A stretch of DNA of 64,000 bases from Chitinophagaceae bacterium. Its GTDB lineage: Bacteria; Bacteroidota; Bacteroidia; Chitinophagales; Chitinophagaceae. Made by a program: the position numbers and the translations under genes. The first letter of the stretch is position 1; every line of letters begins with the position of its first letter. Under the pieces are notes generated by a model. That model saw nothing but the letters and a program-made list of their open reading frames with translations, was not told the origin of the DNA and did not search any database. The stretch is from contig JADJPV010000002.1 in NCBI GenBank assembly GCA_016713085.1, positions 558,001 to 622,000 of the forward strand, given 5' to 3'. This document shows, one piece after another, positions 36,743 through 45,570 of this stretch.

Positions 36743-37429
36743 ATGAAGCATTTGCTTATTTATTCTTCTGTTATAGTTCTGCTTGCCAGCTGCAGTACTG
36801 TAAAAGGTACCTTTCAGCCAAAAGCAGCAACGGCTTCTGCGCAGCCCAAACAACCTGAATTTATTGACGGAATTGAAATAAAGTCTGATGTTACTCCGGC
36901 AGTTACAAAGAATGCAGGAACAGGAAATAATAACAGTATTTCTTTTCAAACAAAAAATACAGCTAAATACAGTTCTTCACTTGAGCTGTATACATTTACC
37001 CAGTTTAAATATGCCATTAAATTAGATGTACCGGTTGAAACATTACAGAATGTAAGCCTGTACAATACGATTGATCAATGGCTGGGAACACGTTACAGGC
37101 TGGGAGGAACTACACAAAGAGGGATTGACTGTTCTGCCTTTGTACAAACCATTATGCTGGGAGTATTTGCCTTGCAATTACCCAGAACTGCCAGGGAGCA
37201 GTTTGATTTGTCAAAATGGGTGCCGATGACTGCACTTAAAGAAGGAGACCTGCTTTTCTTTAACACCATCGGGGGAGTGTCGCATGTAGGCGTTTATCTG
37301 CAGAATAATAAGTTTGTTCATGCATCCTCATCGGGAGGAGTTATGATTAGCGATTTAAACGATAATTACTGGACTTCCAAACTCATTTGTGCAGGAAGGG
37401 TATTGCAATCGATTTTACCAAGACCATAA
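36743..37429 (+). CDS. C40 (NlpC/P60) peptidase lipoprotein
   Basis: A 228-residue lipoprotein (signal MKHLLIYSSVIVLLASC) with a spacer rich in Ser, Thr and Asn, then an NlpC/P60 domain from about residue 115. The catalytic Cys is in RGIDCSAFVQTIML, the His in GVSHVGVYLQNNKFVHAS, and a second polar residue follows downstream. Such enzymes cut peptidoglycan stem peptides between D-Glu and a diamino acid. I chose ATG 36743 since a longer frame from 36677 would place charged residues before the signal. A TACATTTG promoter box lies 23 bases upstream, and a hairpin with T tract follows. Confidence 0.9.
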   Translation: MKHLLIYSSVIVLLASCSTVKGTFQPKAATASAQPKQPEFIDGIEIKSDVTPAVTKNAGTGNNNSISFQTKNTAKYSSSLELYTFTQFKYAIKLDVPVETLQNVSLYNTIDQWLGTRYRLGGTTQRGIDCSAFVQTIMLGVFALQLPRTAREQFDLSKWVPMTALKEGDLLFFNTIGGVSHVGVYLQNNKFVHASSSGGVMISDLNDNYWTSKLICAGRVLQSILPRP

Positions 37430-37433
37430 TCTT

Positions 37434-37441
37434 TATCTTTG
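37434..37441 (+). promoter_or_regulatory. Possible -7 box upstream of hisF
   Basis: TATCTTTG fits the TAnnTTTG consensus. A start site about 6-8 bases later would put the hairpin at 37452-37477 at the very 5' end of the hisF transcript. Confidence 0.45.
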
Positions 37442-37451
37442 CTTATAGACA

Positions 37452-37477
37452 GGCTTCAATAAGTTGAAGCCTTTTTT
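37452..37477 (+). terminator. Terminator-like hairpin ending 7 bases before the hisF ATG
   Basis: GGCTTCAA, loop TAAG, TTGAAGCC, then six T. It can terminate the NlpC/P60 transcript. Because it also lies downstream of a promoter-like box for hisF, it may act as a leader structure. Confidence 0.75.
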
Positions 37478-37484
37478 ATTGATT

Positions 37485-38243
37485 ATGCTCACAAAAAGAA
37501 TTATTCCCTGTTTAGATATTAAAGATGGCAGAACCGTAAAGGGCACCAACTTTGTTGATCTGCGTGATGCCGGTGATCCGGTTGAGCTGGGTGCTTTGTA
37601 TGCACAGCAGGGTGCTGATGAACTGGTGTTTTTGGATATTACAGCTACTGTTGAAAAAAGAAAAACATTGAGTGAATTGGTAAAACGTATTGCTAGGCAT
37701 GTGAATATTCCATTCACCGTTGGTGGCGGAGTTAGTACAGTAGAAGATATGAGTGTATTGCTTAGTTCAGGTGCAGATAAAGTGAGTGTGAATACAGCTG
37801 CATTTAAAAATCCGCAACTGATCAGTGATATTGCAAGGGCAGCAGGAAGTCAATGTTGTGTATTGGCGATTGATACCAAGAAAGAAGAAGATGGTGAATG
37901 GTATGTATACCTGAGTGGAGGAAGAACCAAAACAGAAATCAAATGTTTTGATTGGGCGAAGCAGGCTGTTGAACTGGGTGCAGGTGAAATATTACTCACC
38001 AGTATGAATAACGATGGAACCAAGAAGGGTTTTGCATTGGATATTACAAAGAAACTGGCAACTGAATTACCTGTGCCTGTTATCGCAAGTGGTGGTGCAG
38101 GAACTGTTGAGCATTTTTCAGATGTATTTGAACAGGCTTATGCTGATGCTGCACTGGCCGCCAGTATATTTCATTTTAAAGAAATTGAAATTGCTGATCT
38201 GAAAGCGTATTTGAAAGAGAGGGGAATTGCGGTGAGAATGTAG
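37485..38243 (+). CDS. hisF: Imidazole glycerol phosphate synthase, cyclase subunit HisF
   Basis: Forms imidazole glycerol phosphate and AICAR from PRFAR and ammonia in histidine synthesis. The TIM barrel starts MLTKRIIPCLDIKDGRTVKG with catalytic Asp11; the second catalytic Asp is in CVLAIDTKKEE. Phosphate sites are IPFTVGGGVST and PVIASGGAGTVEHF. At 252 residues it is full length; I chose the ATG at 37485 over one seven codons upstream. Of the histidine operon only hisF and hisIE are here. The stop codon lies at the edge of a dispersed repeat. hisF ends about 260 bases before hisIE. Confidence 0.96.
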   Translation: MLTKRIIPCLDIKDGRTVKGTNFVDLRDAGDPVELGALYAQQGADELVFLDITATVEKRKTLSELVKRIARHVNIPFTVGGGVSTVEDMSVLLSSGADKVSVNTAAFKNPQLISDIARAAGSQCCVLAIDTKKEEDGEWYVYLSGGRTKTEIKCFDWAKQAVELGAGEILLTSMNNDGTKKGFALDITKKLATELPVPVIASGGAGTVEHFSDVFEQAYADAALAASIFHFKEIEIADLKAYLKERGIAVRM

Positions 38244-38413
38244 CCCCCATCCGACTTCCCCCAAAGGGTGAAGCCATCAAGGCACAGGCCAACTTTTCAA
38301 AGAGATTTTTGATGAGTAAGAAGCTGAATGATGAAGTGGAAGAAATGAACTTTAGTAATGTGATGAAGCACCGCTCTTTCTCCTTTGGGGAAAGAGGTGG
38401 AGATAGGGGCTGA
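38241..38413. repeat. Repeat element between hisF and hisIE with imperfect inverted ends
   Basis: The left end TAGCCCCCATCCGACTTCCC...CAAAGG and the right end (38374-38413), read in reverse complement as TCAGCCCCTATCTCCACCTC...CCCAAAGG, are imperfect inverted copies. About 100 bases without a convincing gene lie between. It begins at the hisF stop codon. This resembles a small non-coding mobile repeat. I see no transposase. Confidence 0.5.
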
Positions 38414-38431
38414 ATAGTATTAATTTTGTAT

Positions 38432-38448
38432 CCCGCCAAAGCGGGACG
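38432..38448. repeat. Short palindrome upstream of hisIE
   Basis: TCCCGC-CAAA-GCGGGA is a perfect six-base inverted repeat. It is similar in kind to the palindrome next to tRNA-Cys at 26580. Confidence 0.4.
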
Positions 38449-38501
38449 ACGCCAATGCAGATGAACAAAGCACTGGTGGTCACTCAATAAAAAGAAACAA
38501 C

Positions 38502-39098
38502 GTGAAACCGGATTTTAAAAAGTATCAGGACGGATTGGTGCCAGCCATCATCCAGGATTATAAGACAGGCAAAGTGCTTATGCTGGGTTTTATGAATGAG
38601 GAATCATATGTAAAAACAGAAGAAACCGGTAAGGTTACTTTTTACAGCAGAAGTAAACAACGCTTGTGGACCAAGGGTGAAGAGAGTGGAAATTTTTTAA
38701 CAGTAAAACAGGTATTACTGGATTGCGACCAGGATACTGTACTGATTAAAGCCGAGCCTGCCGGGCCGGTTTGTCATACCGGTGCTGATACCTGCTGGAG
38801 CGAGAAAAATCACAGTGACGACTTTTTATCGTATTTAGAAGAGATCATTGAACTGCGCCGCAAAAGCACTGATGGGAAAAGTTATGTGAAGAGTTTATTT
38901 GATAAGGGAATCAATAAGATAGCACAAAAAGTGGGAGAGGAAGCAACAGAAGTAATTATTGAAGCAAAGGACAATAATGAAGAATTATTCCTGGGTGAAG
39001 CGGCCGACCTGCTGTTTCACTTTATGGTTTTGTTAAGAGCGAAAAATGTTTCTTTGCAGGATGTGATTTACGTACTCAAACAAAGACATTCAAAATAA
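38502..39098 (+). CDS. hisIE: Bifunctional phosphoribosyl-AMP cyclohydrolase / phosphoribosyl-ATP pyrophosphatase HisIE
   Basis: Catalyses the second and third steps of histidine synthesis. The N-terminal HisI part (1-105) has MLGFMNEESYVKT and the zinc/Mg motifs LLDCDQDTVLIKAEPAGPVCHTG and DTCW. The C-terminal HisE part (about 110-198) has SYVKSLFDKGINKIAQKVGEEATE and EAADLLFHFMVLL. The start is a GTG at 38502 (VKPDFKKYQDGLVPA). 198 residues is the usual fused size. It follows hisF after a repeat-filled gap. Confidence 0.95.
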   Translation: MKPDFKKYQDGLVPAIIQDYKTGKVLMLGFMNEESYVKTEETGKVTFYSRSKQRLWTKGEESGNFLTVKQVLLDCDQDTVLIKAEPAGPVCHTGADTCWSEKNHSDDFLSYLEEIIELRRKSTDGKSYVKSLFDKGINKIAQKVGEEATEVIIEAKDNNEELFLGEAADLLFHFMVLLRAKNVSLQDVIYVLKQRHSK

Positions 39099-39101
39099 AA
39101 T

Positions 39102-40013
39102 ATGAAAAATCTGTTCGTTGTTTTATTGCTTGTAAGTTCTGCTGTAACCATCCAGGCTCAGCAAATATTTTCCATTAAAGGAACTATTAAAGGAGCAAAA
39201 GAAAATGCAAAGGTTATCCTTCGGTTTGATAATCAGCAAAGTGAAACGCTGGCTGAATCCGTGATCAAAAACGGACAATTTGAACTAAAAGGAAACTTAA
39301 CTGAAACAGCCATGCATGTGCTGGCCGTTGAAGGCAGCGAACAGAATCTCGGCATCTTTATGGATGCTTCTGATATAACTGTAAACGGAAGAATCGATTC
39401 ATTGCCTTATGCTACAGTGAAAGGCTCTAAATCAAATGATGAGTTTGCTGAATTTAAACGCACATTCGATCCATACTTTTCAAGATTAGATGCATTGGGT
39501 AAACAACTGTCGAACCCGGCAATGCAGCCAAAACAGGATTCGTTATATGCTGTAGCAAGAATAGTGATTGAAGAATTAAATTTGAAAGCAGATGAGTTTA
39601 TTGCAGCCAATAATCAATCAGCCGTAACTCCTTTGCTATTGTATATTTTGTATAACTTCTTTCAGCAACCTGATATTTTAGATCAACGTTTTGCAAAACT
39701 TACTGAACAATCTCAGAGAAGTTATTACGGCCGCATGGTGAACAGTATTGTACAGGAGAATAAGATTGGATCAGTCGGTTCACAGGCAATTGATTTTATA
39801 CAGGCCGATACATCAGGTAACAATGTTTCATTGAAATCATTCCGTGGTAAATATGTACTGGTTGATTTCTGGGCAAGCTGGTGTGGTCCCTGCCGGATGG
39901 AAAATCCAAATGTGGTGGCAGCATATCAGAAATTCAGCAATAAAAACTTTACAGTATTAGGTGTTGAAATTTGTGCTCAAAGGTTCTGTTCCTGCAACAA
40001 CAAAAAAATATAA
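39102..40013 (+). CDS. TlpA-like disulfide reductase, C-terminus lost at a fusion with the next gene
   Basis: A secreted thioredoxin-fold protein (signal MKNLFVVLLLVSSAVTIQAQ) with an N-terminal DUF4369-like domain (FSIKGTIKGAKENAKVILRF), a helical middle, and the start of a TlpA domain (KSFRGKYVLVDFWASWCGPCRME), including the CGPC redox motif. After KNFTVLGV the family would continue with the rest of the thioredoxin fold (about 90 residues). Here it instead runs out of frame into the neighbour and stops at 40013 after an unrelated tail. The second gene shows the same motif followed by the expected ILGVTLDQNKEKWLKAIN. The truncation looks like a deletion between tandem paralogues. Confidence 0.8.
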   Translation: MKNLFVVLLLVSSAVTIQAQQIFSIKGTIKGAKENAKVILRFDNQQSETLAESVIKNGQFELKGNLTETAMHVLAVEGSEQNLGIFMDASDITVNGRIDSLPYATVKGSKSNDEFAEFKRTFDPYFSRLDALGKQLSNPAMQPKQDSLYAVARIVIEELNLKADEFIAANNQSAVTPLLLYILYNFFQQPDILDQRFAKLTEQSQRSYYGRMVNSIVQENKIGSVGSQAIDFIQADTSGNNVSLKSFRGKYVLVDFWASWCGPCRMENPNVVAAYQKFSNKNFTVLGVEICAQRFCSCNNKKI

Positions 40014-41031
40014 TGCACTGCTCAGCTGGGATAATGGCGGTAATGGTGAAGAAGTAAAAGTGATCAATGGAAAGTTCACAATTAACGGAACACTGAGCAG
40101 CCCCGGTATTGCCACACTCAGTTTGCAGGAGGCTGATCCAAAGCCCGGTAAAGAGTTCAGCCGGCTTGAGTACGAACAGAATACTCTTTCACTTTTTGTT
40201 GATAGCGGCGTAATTACAGTTACAACAAAAACATTGCTATGGGATGCAGTTGTAAAAGGTTCTGCTATTGTAAATGATTATAATAACTATCAGCACCAGA
40301 TACAATCCCTCAGCCGTTTAGAAAGTAAGTTCGGTGAAGTGTATGACAACTACTTCAAAGCAAAGAAAGAAGAACTGGCAAAAGATGTATTTGAATTATA
40401 TACAGGCATGGCAGATCTGTATTATAAGGAGCAACTGCAGTTTGTAAAGATGAATCCTTCCTCATTCGTTTCATTATATTTAATTCAGCAGGCTATTGGT
40501 TCAAATCCTGATGCTGCGAAAGGTGAACCTATGTTTGCTTTACTTTCTCCATCACTTCAAAACAGTGAAAAAGGAAAAGAGCTCAATGAACTGATTGAAC
40601 TGGGACGGAAAACAATGGTTGGCAAACAGGCCATTGATTTTACACAGCCTGATACTAACGGAAATAATATTTCACTCTCTTCATTTAAAGGAAAATATGT
40701 GCTGGTTGATTTCTGGGCCAGCTGGTGTGCACCCTGCCGCAAAGAAAGCCCAAATCTTGTAAAGGCTTATGAAAAGTACAGGAATAAAAACTTTGAAATA
40801 CTCGGTGTGACACTTGATCAGAATAAAGAAAAATGGCTGAAAGCAATCAATGACGATCATTATACATGGACACAGGTGGGAGATATCAAAGGCTGGGAAA
40901 ATGCAGCTGCCCGTGTATATGGCATTCAGGGTATTCCGTTTAATTTATTGCTTGATCCCAACGGTGTAATTATTGCAAGAAACTTGAGAGGGGAGGCATT
41001 GGAGAAAAAGCTGGAAGAGGTGTTGAAGTGA
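39961..41031 (+). CDS. TlpA-like disulfide reductase, N-terminus (signal peptide) lost
   Basis: Second tandem copy: DUF4369-like domain (FVLKGSVPATTKKYNALLSW), helical middle, and a complete TlpA domain with DFWASWCAPCRKE, VYGIQGIPFNLLLDPNGVI (cis-Pro) and a normal end (ALEKKLEEVLK). It has no signal peptide; the only start is a GTG at 39961, right after the break in the first copy, in a different frame. An intact version should begin about 20-25 residues earlier with a leader. So the two genes were probably separate and complete before a deletion of several hundred bases, or the assembly collapsed here. Both would act as periplasmic thiol oxidoreductases. Confidence 0.78.
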   Translation: MLKFVLKGSVPATTKKYNALLSWDNGGNGEEVKVINGKFTINGTLSSPGIATLSLQEADPKPGKEFSRLEYEQNTLSLFVDSGVITVTTKTLLWDAVVKGSAIVNDYNNYQHQIQSLSRLESKFGEVYDNYFKAKKEELAKDVFELYTGMADLYYKEQLQFVKMNPSSFVSLYLIQQAIGSNPDAAKGEPMFALLSPSLQNSEKGKELNELIELGRKTMVGKQAIDFTQPDTNGNNISLSSFKGKYVLVDFWASWCAPCRKESPNLVKAYEKYRNKNFEILGVTLDQNKEKWLKAINDDHYTWTQVGDIKGWENAAARVYGIQGIPFNLLLDPNGVIIARNLRGEALEKKLEEVLK

Positions 41032-41067
41032 TTTTGAATTGTTATCTGATATTTAAAGGAGTATCGC

Positions 41068-41277
41068 ATGGACCCATTTTATAATGTAATTGATAGATTT
41101 TTTTGGATCAGCATTTTACTTACACATATGATAGCTATTTCTATAGTCTGGCGATACAGTAATAGAAAAAAGATATACCGTATATTGCTAGGGTTACTCT
41201 TAGCTTGGTTTATTTCGATTATTATATATGTCATATTTATGCAAATAGCTATAAGGCATGGAATCGGCCCCTCTTAA
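41068..41277 (+). CDS. Small two-helix membrane protein, unknown
   Basis: 69 residues with two hydrophobic helices (FFWISILLTHMIAISIVW and LLGLLLAWFISIIIYVIFM) separated by a basic loop (RYSNRKKIYR). A good ribosome-binding-like AAAGGAG lies eight bases before the ATG, unusual for this genome and supporting the call. No family recognised. A terminator follows within ten bases. Confidence 0.55.
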   Translation: MDPFYNVIDRFFWISILLTHMIAISIVWRYSNRKKIYRILLGLLLAWFISIIIYVIFMQIAIRHGIGPS

Positions 41278-41282
41278 AATAT

Positions 41283-41312
41283 AAAACCCCATCAGAGCGA
41301 TGAGGCTTTATA
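41283..41312. terminator. Bidirectional terminator between small membrane protein and GH20 gene
   Basis: CCCCATC and GATGAGG pair (one wobble) around AGAGC. A T-rich tract follows on each strand (CTTTATAT on plus, TTTTATAT on minus). It lies between convergent genes. Confidence 0.65.
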
Positions 41313-41336
41313 TCTAATTATATCTACTGAGCGTTA

Positions 41337-43019
41337 TTATTTCTTTGGCTCCTCAGTTGACTTCGGGTCAAAATAAGCTTTACTGTAATTAACTTTTAAC
41401 AGGTCGTAGCGCTTAAACTGAACCAGTAAACGTTTTTCAAAATCAGTCCAGTTTCTGTTTTCCTTACTGCTCCATAATACTTCACTCAGGGCAGAAATTC
41501 TTGGCAGGAGCATGTATTCAATTTTCTTTGTGTTGGGAATATATTCCGTCCACAGGTTTGCCTGTGCGCCTCTTACAAATTTTGCTTCATCAGCTGTTAA
41601 CTCTTTTGGTACCGGCTCATAACTGTACACTTTTTGAATGGGGGTATATCCTCCAATGGTAACAGAATCTTCATTGTATGTCTGCCTGTGATCAAAGTAA
41701 ACATGGCTGCCGGGTGTCATCATCACATAATGATGTTCTTTAGCTGCAGCAATACCACCGGCTTCACCACGCCAGCTCATCACCTGTGCATTGGGAGCCA
41801 AACCACCTTCCAAAATTTCATCCCAGCCAATTAATATTTTGCCTTTGCTGTTGAGATATTTTTCCATTCGCTGCACAAAATAACTCTGCAGTTCATGTTC
41901 ATCTTTCAGCTTCAGGTCTTTCATTCTTTTCTGGCAGGATGGACATTGTTTCCAATGTGTTTTGGGGCATTCATCCCCACCAATATGAACATATTTCGAT
42001 GGAAATAACTCGATCACTTCATCTAACACATTTTCTAAAAACTTGAAGGTTGAATCTTTTCCTGCACAGAACACATCATCAAATACACCCCATGTTTCCT
42101 GTACTAATTTTACACGGCCTTTCTGCTGTTCTTCCACACTTTTTAATGAAACCATAAAAGAAGGAATATTGGTTGGTCTGTTAGGAAAACAACTCAACCA
42201 TGGATAAGCTGCTATGGCTGCACTGCTGTGACCGGGCATTTCAATTTCCGGAATTACTTCAATGAAACGTTCCTTTGCATATTGTACAACATCTTTAATT
42301 TCTTCCTGTGTATAAAAACCCTGCAAAGGCTTGTTGTTACTTCCTTTTCCTGGATAGCGGCCAATGATTGTTCCGTTACGTTTACTTCCAACGGAAGTGA
42401 GTAACGGGTATTTTTTAATTTCAATTCTCCATCCCTGATCTTCCGTTAAATGCCAGTGAAAAACATTCAGTTTATGATAGGCAAGAAAATCAATGTATCG
42501 TTTTACATACGAAGCAGGAAAGAAATGACGGCCCACATCGAGGTGCATGCCACGGTATTGGAAACGGGGTTCATCCTGTATTGATAATGCAGGGATTTTA
42601 AATTGCTTACTGCTGATTGATTTTTCATCAACTGAAAGTAATTGTATCAGCGATTGCATTCCGTTAAATGTACCGGAATAAGTATCACCTGAAACAGTAA
42701 CTCCTTTTGAATTAACAGTTAGATCATATTTTCCTTCTGTTCCGGGTACAATGAATTTCTTTGTAGAGAAACGGATGAAATTCTTTGCTGAAGATTTGAC
42801 TGTCTTTAACTTGAACCCATAAAATGATTGCAGATGCTGATTAAAAAAAGAAGCTGTTGCGTTTTCCCCATCATCAGCCAGCACAATTACTGTTGCAGGT
42901 GTAATGGTGAAACTGCCTTTTTTTAACTCAAGCATTTTTGGTTTTGGAATGATATTTACTTCCTGTGCCTGTAATGAAACAGTAAAGAAAACTAAGAATG
43001 ACAGCAATAGTAGTTTCAT
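41337..43019 (-). CDS. Beta-N-acetylhexosaminidase, glycoside hydrolase family 20
   Basis: A 560-residue exported enzyme (signal MKLLLLSFLVFFTVSLQAQ) that removes terminal GlcNAc/GalNAc. Domain GH20b (about 22-145) starts VNIIPKPKMLELKKGSFTI. The catalytic TIM barrel begins RFQYRGMHLDVGRHFFP and has NVFHWHLTEDQGWRIEIKKYP, VIPEIEMPGHSSAAIAAYP and the catalytic Asp-Glu in YVHIGGDECPKTHW. It ends at a standard WTEYIPN and LSEVLWS. It is preceded on the same strand by a CocE-type hydrolase gene 22 bases upstream. Probably cleaves chitin or mucin-type oligosaccharides. Confidence 0.95.
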   Translation of the reverse strand: MKLLLLSFLVFFTVSLQAQEVNIIPKPKMLELKKGSFTITPATVIVLADDGENATASFFNQHLQSFYGFKLKTVKSSAKNFIRFSTKKFIVPGTEGKYDLTVNSKGVTVSGDTYSGTFNGMQSLIQLLSVDEKSISSKQFKIPALSIQDEPRFQYRGMHLDVGRHFFPASYVKRYIDFLAYHKLNVFHWHLTEDQGWRIEIKKYPLLTSVGSKRNGTIIGRYPGKGSNNKPLQGFYTQEEIKDVVQYAKERFIEVIPEIEMPGHSSAAIAAYPWLSCFPNRPTNIPSFMVSLKSVEEQQKGRVKLVQETWGVFDDVFCAGKDSTFKFLENVLDEVIELFPSKYVHIGGDECPKTHWKQCPSCQKRMKDLKLKDEHELQSYFVQRMEKYLNSKGKILIGWDEILEGGLAPNAQVMSWRGEAGGIAAAKEHHYVMMTPGSHVYFDHRQTYNEDSVTIGGYTPIQKVYSYEPVPKELTADEAKFVRGAQANLWTEYIPNTKKIEYMLLPRISALSEVLWSSKENRNWTDFEKRLLVQFKRYDLLKVNYSKAYFDPKSTEEPKK

Positions 43020-43041
43020 GTGTATGATTTATGTTGTTGAG

Positions 43042-44934
43042 TTATTTTAATACGGGTAAAATAATATTCGATGCATTTTTTGCATCGTGCCAGATTTTAA
43101 TGGTTGCTTTTTGGTAATCGCTTTCAGCAGCTTCATAAATGTTCACAAACTTCTGCGGGTTACGGTCAACCAATGGAAACCAACTGCTCTGAACCTGGAT
43201 CATGATGCGATGACCTTTCTGAAATGTATGTGCCACATCAGGCAATTCAAATTTTACTTTCTCAATTTTGTTTGGAGTGAATGGGGAAGGCGTTTCAAAA
43301 CTATTCCTGAATTTTCCACGCATAACTTCACCACGTACAAGCATTTGGTAATCGCCCATTGGATAATTTCCTCCAGCTTGTCTGCCCATTCCCGCTCTGT
43401 CGCCGGGATAGGTAAAGTCACTTGGGAAAACATCAATCAGCTTTACAACAAAATCAGCATCTGTTGTTGAAATGCTGGCAAGCAGATCAGCTATTACTGT
43501 TCCTGCAAGTGTAACATTATCAGTTAGCACATCTGTCTGAAAAGAAAGTACATCTGTTCTTCTGTTGGCAAAACGCTGGTCATCGGTCATATAAGCAACT
43601 GTGCGGTTGAAGTGCACATCTTCTGTATACGGAACAGGTTTGGATGGATCACTTATATATTCACTGAAGCTTTTTGCAGTTGCAGATTTGTTCCAGTTCA
43701 GTTTTCCGTTTTCCTGCAAATAGATGGCTGTATTTTGAACATTAGCTGCAGGCCATTGTGTGAAGTTTCTCCATTTGTTTTCACCGGTAAAGAAGATGGT
43801 TGCTTCAGCTAAATCGTCAATGTTTGCTTTTCCTTCCAAATGATGCATGAAGAAAGGTATTTCAATTTCATTCTGATAGTAAGCCGATGTATTGCTGCCA
43901 AACTTTGCATTACCCATACTTGAGCCATCTGTGCCGGACCATTGTCCATGAGACCAGGGGCCCATCACAATGCGGTTATTGTTTTTTGCTTTCTTTTCAA
44001 TGGCTTCATACGTTCTCCATGCACCAAAACAATCTTCTGCATCAAACAAACCACCCACTACCAATGTAGCAGTATGATTAGGAATATTGTTGACAAAGTT
44101 TCTTGGATTTCTTGCTTTCAACCAGTCATCATAAGTGGGGTGTTTGTACATGTCATGCCAGAAAGCAATACTATCGCCAATTAATGTTGCAAGGTTTTTT
44201 GTAGTGCCGGCTTCTAAATAAAATTTATAAGCATCTTTTGTTGGAAACTGAAAACCTGGTGAGCCCGCAGTTGTAGGCTTGGGTCTTGGTTTTCCGAAAG
44301 AAGAATAAAAAGAAAATCCATCCATTTGAAAGAATGCACCATTGTGATGAAAATCATCACCCATAAACCAATCTGTTACCGGAGCCTGCGGACTAACGGC
44401 AACCAGTGACGGATGATTACTCATCGCTGCCATTGTGGAATAGAAGCCTGGATAAGAGATACCGAAAATGCCCACCTTCTTATTGTTGCTGGGAAGATTT
44501 TTTGTCAGCCAGTCAATTGCATCGTATGTATCACTTGCTTCATCTGTTTCCGTTCCTTTTTTATTTGGATTGAATGGACGTACATCTACAAACTCACCTT
44601 CACTCATCCAGCGGCCACGAACATCCTGAAGTACGATGATGTAATTTCTGCGCATATAATACCGCCAGTGATTATTCCAGAATGTACGGAAATTATTTTC
44701 TCCATACGGAGCACAGGAATAAGGCGTACGGTTCATTAAAATGGGATGTGCTTCACTGTTATCTTTCGGAGTATAAACCGATGTGAACAGTTTAACACCA
44801 TCTCTCATGGTGATATAGATTTCCTTCTTTGTGTAGTTATCACGGATCCATGCAGAGTCCTGCGGGTTTGTTGTTTGTGCAACTAAAGATGAAAGGAGAA
44901 AAAAAGAGATAAGCGTGAAAAGCAATTTTCTCAT
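43042..44934 (-). CDS. CocE/NonD (X-Pro dipeptidyl-peptidase type) hydrolase, secreted
   Basis: About 630 residues with a signal peptide (MRKLLFTLISFFLLSSLVAQ). It opens KKEIYITMRDGVKLFTSVYTPKD, as in CocE and glutaryl-7-ACA acylases. The nucleophile Ser is in VGIFGISYPGFYSTMAAMS, a catalytic His in GPWSHGQWSG, and a C-terminal jelly-roll domain follows (about 430-630) with FNRTVAYMTDDQRFANRR and FQKGHRIMIQVQSSWFP. Serine hydrolases of this family cut ester or amide bonds; the substrate is not defined. I chose the ATG at 44934 because the 29 codons before it lack a signal. Confidence 0.88.
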   Translation of the reverse strand: MRKLLFTLISFFLLSSLVAQTTNPQDSAWIRDNYTKKEIYITMRDGVKLFTSVYTPKDNSEAHPILMNRTPYSCAPYGENNFRTFWNNHWRYYMRRNYIIVLQDVRGRWMSEGEFVDVRPFNPNKKGTETDEASDTYDAIDWLTKNLPSNNKKVGIFGISYPGFYSTMAAMSNHPSLVAVSPQAPVTDWFMGDDFHHNGAFFQMDGFSFYSSFGKPRPKPTTAGSPGFQFPTKDAYKFYLEAGTTKNLATLIGDSIAFWHDMYKHPTYDDWLKARNPRNFVNNIPNHTATLVVGGLFDAEDCFGAWRTYEAIEKKAKNNNRIVMGPWSHGQWSGTDGSSMGNAKFGSNTSAYYQNEIEIPFFMHHLEGKANIDDLAEATIFFTGENKWRNFTQWPAANVQNTAIYLQENGKLNWNKSATAKSFSEYISDPSKPVPYTEDVHFNRTVAYMTDDQRFANRRTDVLSFQTDVLTDNVTLAGTVIADLLASISTTDADFVVKLIDVFPSDFTYPGDRAGMGRQAGGNYPMGDYQMLVRGEVMRGKFRNSFETPSPFTPNKIEKVKFELPDVAHTFQKGHRIMIQVQSSWFPLVDRNPQKFVNIYEAAESDYQKATIKIWHDAKNASNIILPVLK

Positions 44935-45014
44935 AGCTGTTGATTTATAGCGGGAAGTTATTGAATTTGAATGAAAGGAACTGTGCCTGATACGGAAATT
45001 GTATAACCGGTTGC

Positions 45015-45566
45015 TCAGCATTGCTTTTCAGCAATCACAGTCCATTTTTCTGCTGTAAGTTTCAAAAGCGAAACAGTATCTGTACGAAAACTTTCTTCAA
45101 GTTTTTCTTTTGAAAAGTGCTCCCATGCTTTCATGAAATCGCCGGGTTTTATATCCCGGTTGGCGATGGTTACATGCGGATGAAAAGGGCGTTCGTCGGG
45201 TTTGATGATATTACGGAAAGATTGAATAAAATGGTCTTCTGTTTCTTTACGTAGAATACCTAACTGCTGATTCTCATCCACAGTAACGAAGATGACCCTG
45301 TCACTGAAATGCGAAAAATTCTGCAGCTGAATTTCAACCGGCAGTTTATCTGTTTGAAAAGATTGTAATGTATCTGTAAGTAATTGTTCCGATTCATTCT
45401 TCAGCCAGAAAGGAGTAACCAGTGTGATATGTGCTGCTGACTTTAAAGCAACGGTACAGCCGAAATGATCTCTCATCCAAAGCTTATGCTTTTGAACTTT
45501 GTCATTAATTGCAGCAGGACAAGATACAGCAACGAAATACATACTATATGGATCAGGAACGGGCAT
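45015..45566 (-). CDS. 2'-5' RNA ligase family (2H phosphoesterase) protein
   Basis: A 183-residue 2H phosphoesterase. Both active-site motifs are visible: HITLVTPF (about residue 45) and HPHVTIANRD (about residue 128), each an H-x-T. The family includes ThpR, which acts on 2',5' or cyclic phosphodiester ends of RNA. Start may be ATG 45566 or the internal ATG 45542 (MYFVAVSCP). It is upstream of the CocE-type gene on the same strand with close spacing. The substrate is uncertain. Confidence 0.8.
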   Translation of the reverse strand: MPVPDPYSMYFVAVSCPAAINDKVQKHKLWMRDHFGCTVALKSAAHITLVTPFWLKNESEQLLTDTLQSFQTDKLPVEIQLQNFSHFSDRVIFVTVDENQQLGILRKETEDHFIQSFRNIIKPDERPFHPHVTIANRDIKPGDFMKAWEHFSKEKLEESFRTDTVSLLKLTAEKWTVIAEKQC

Positions 45567-45570
45567 TTTA

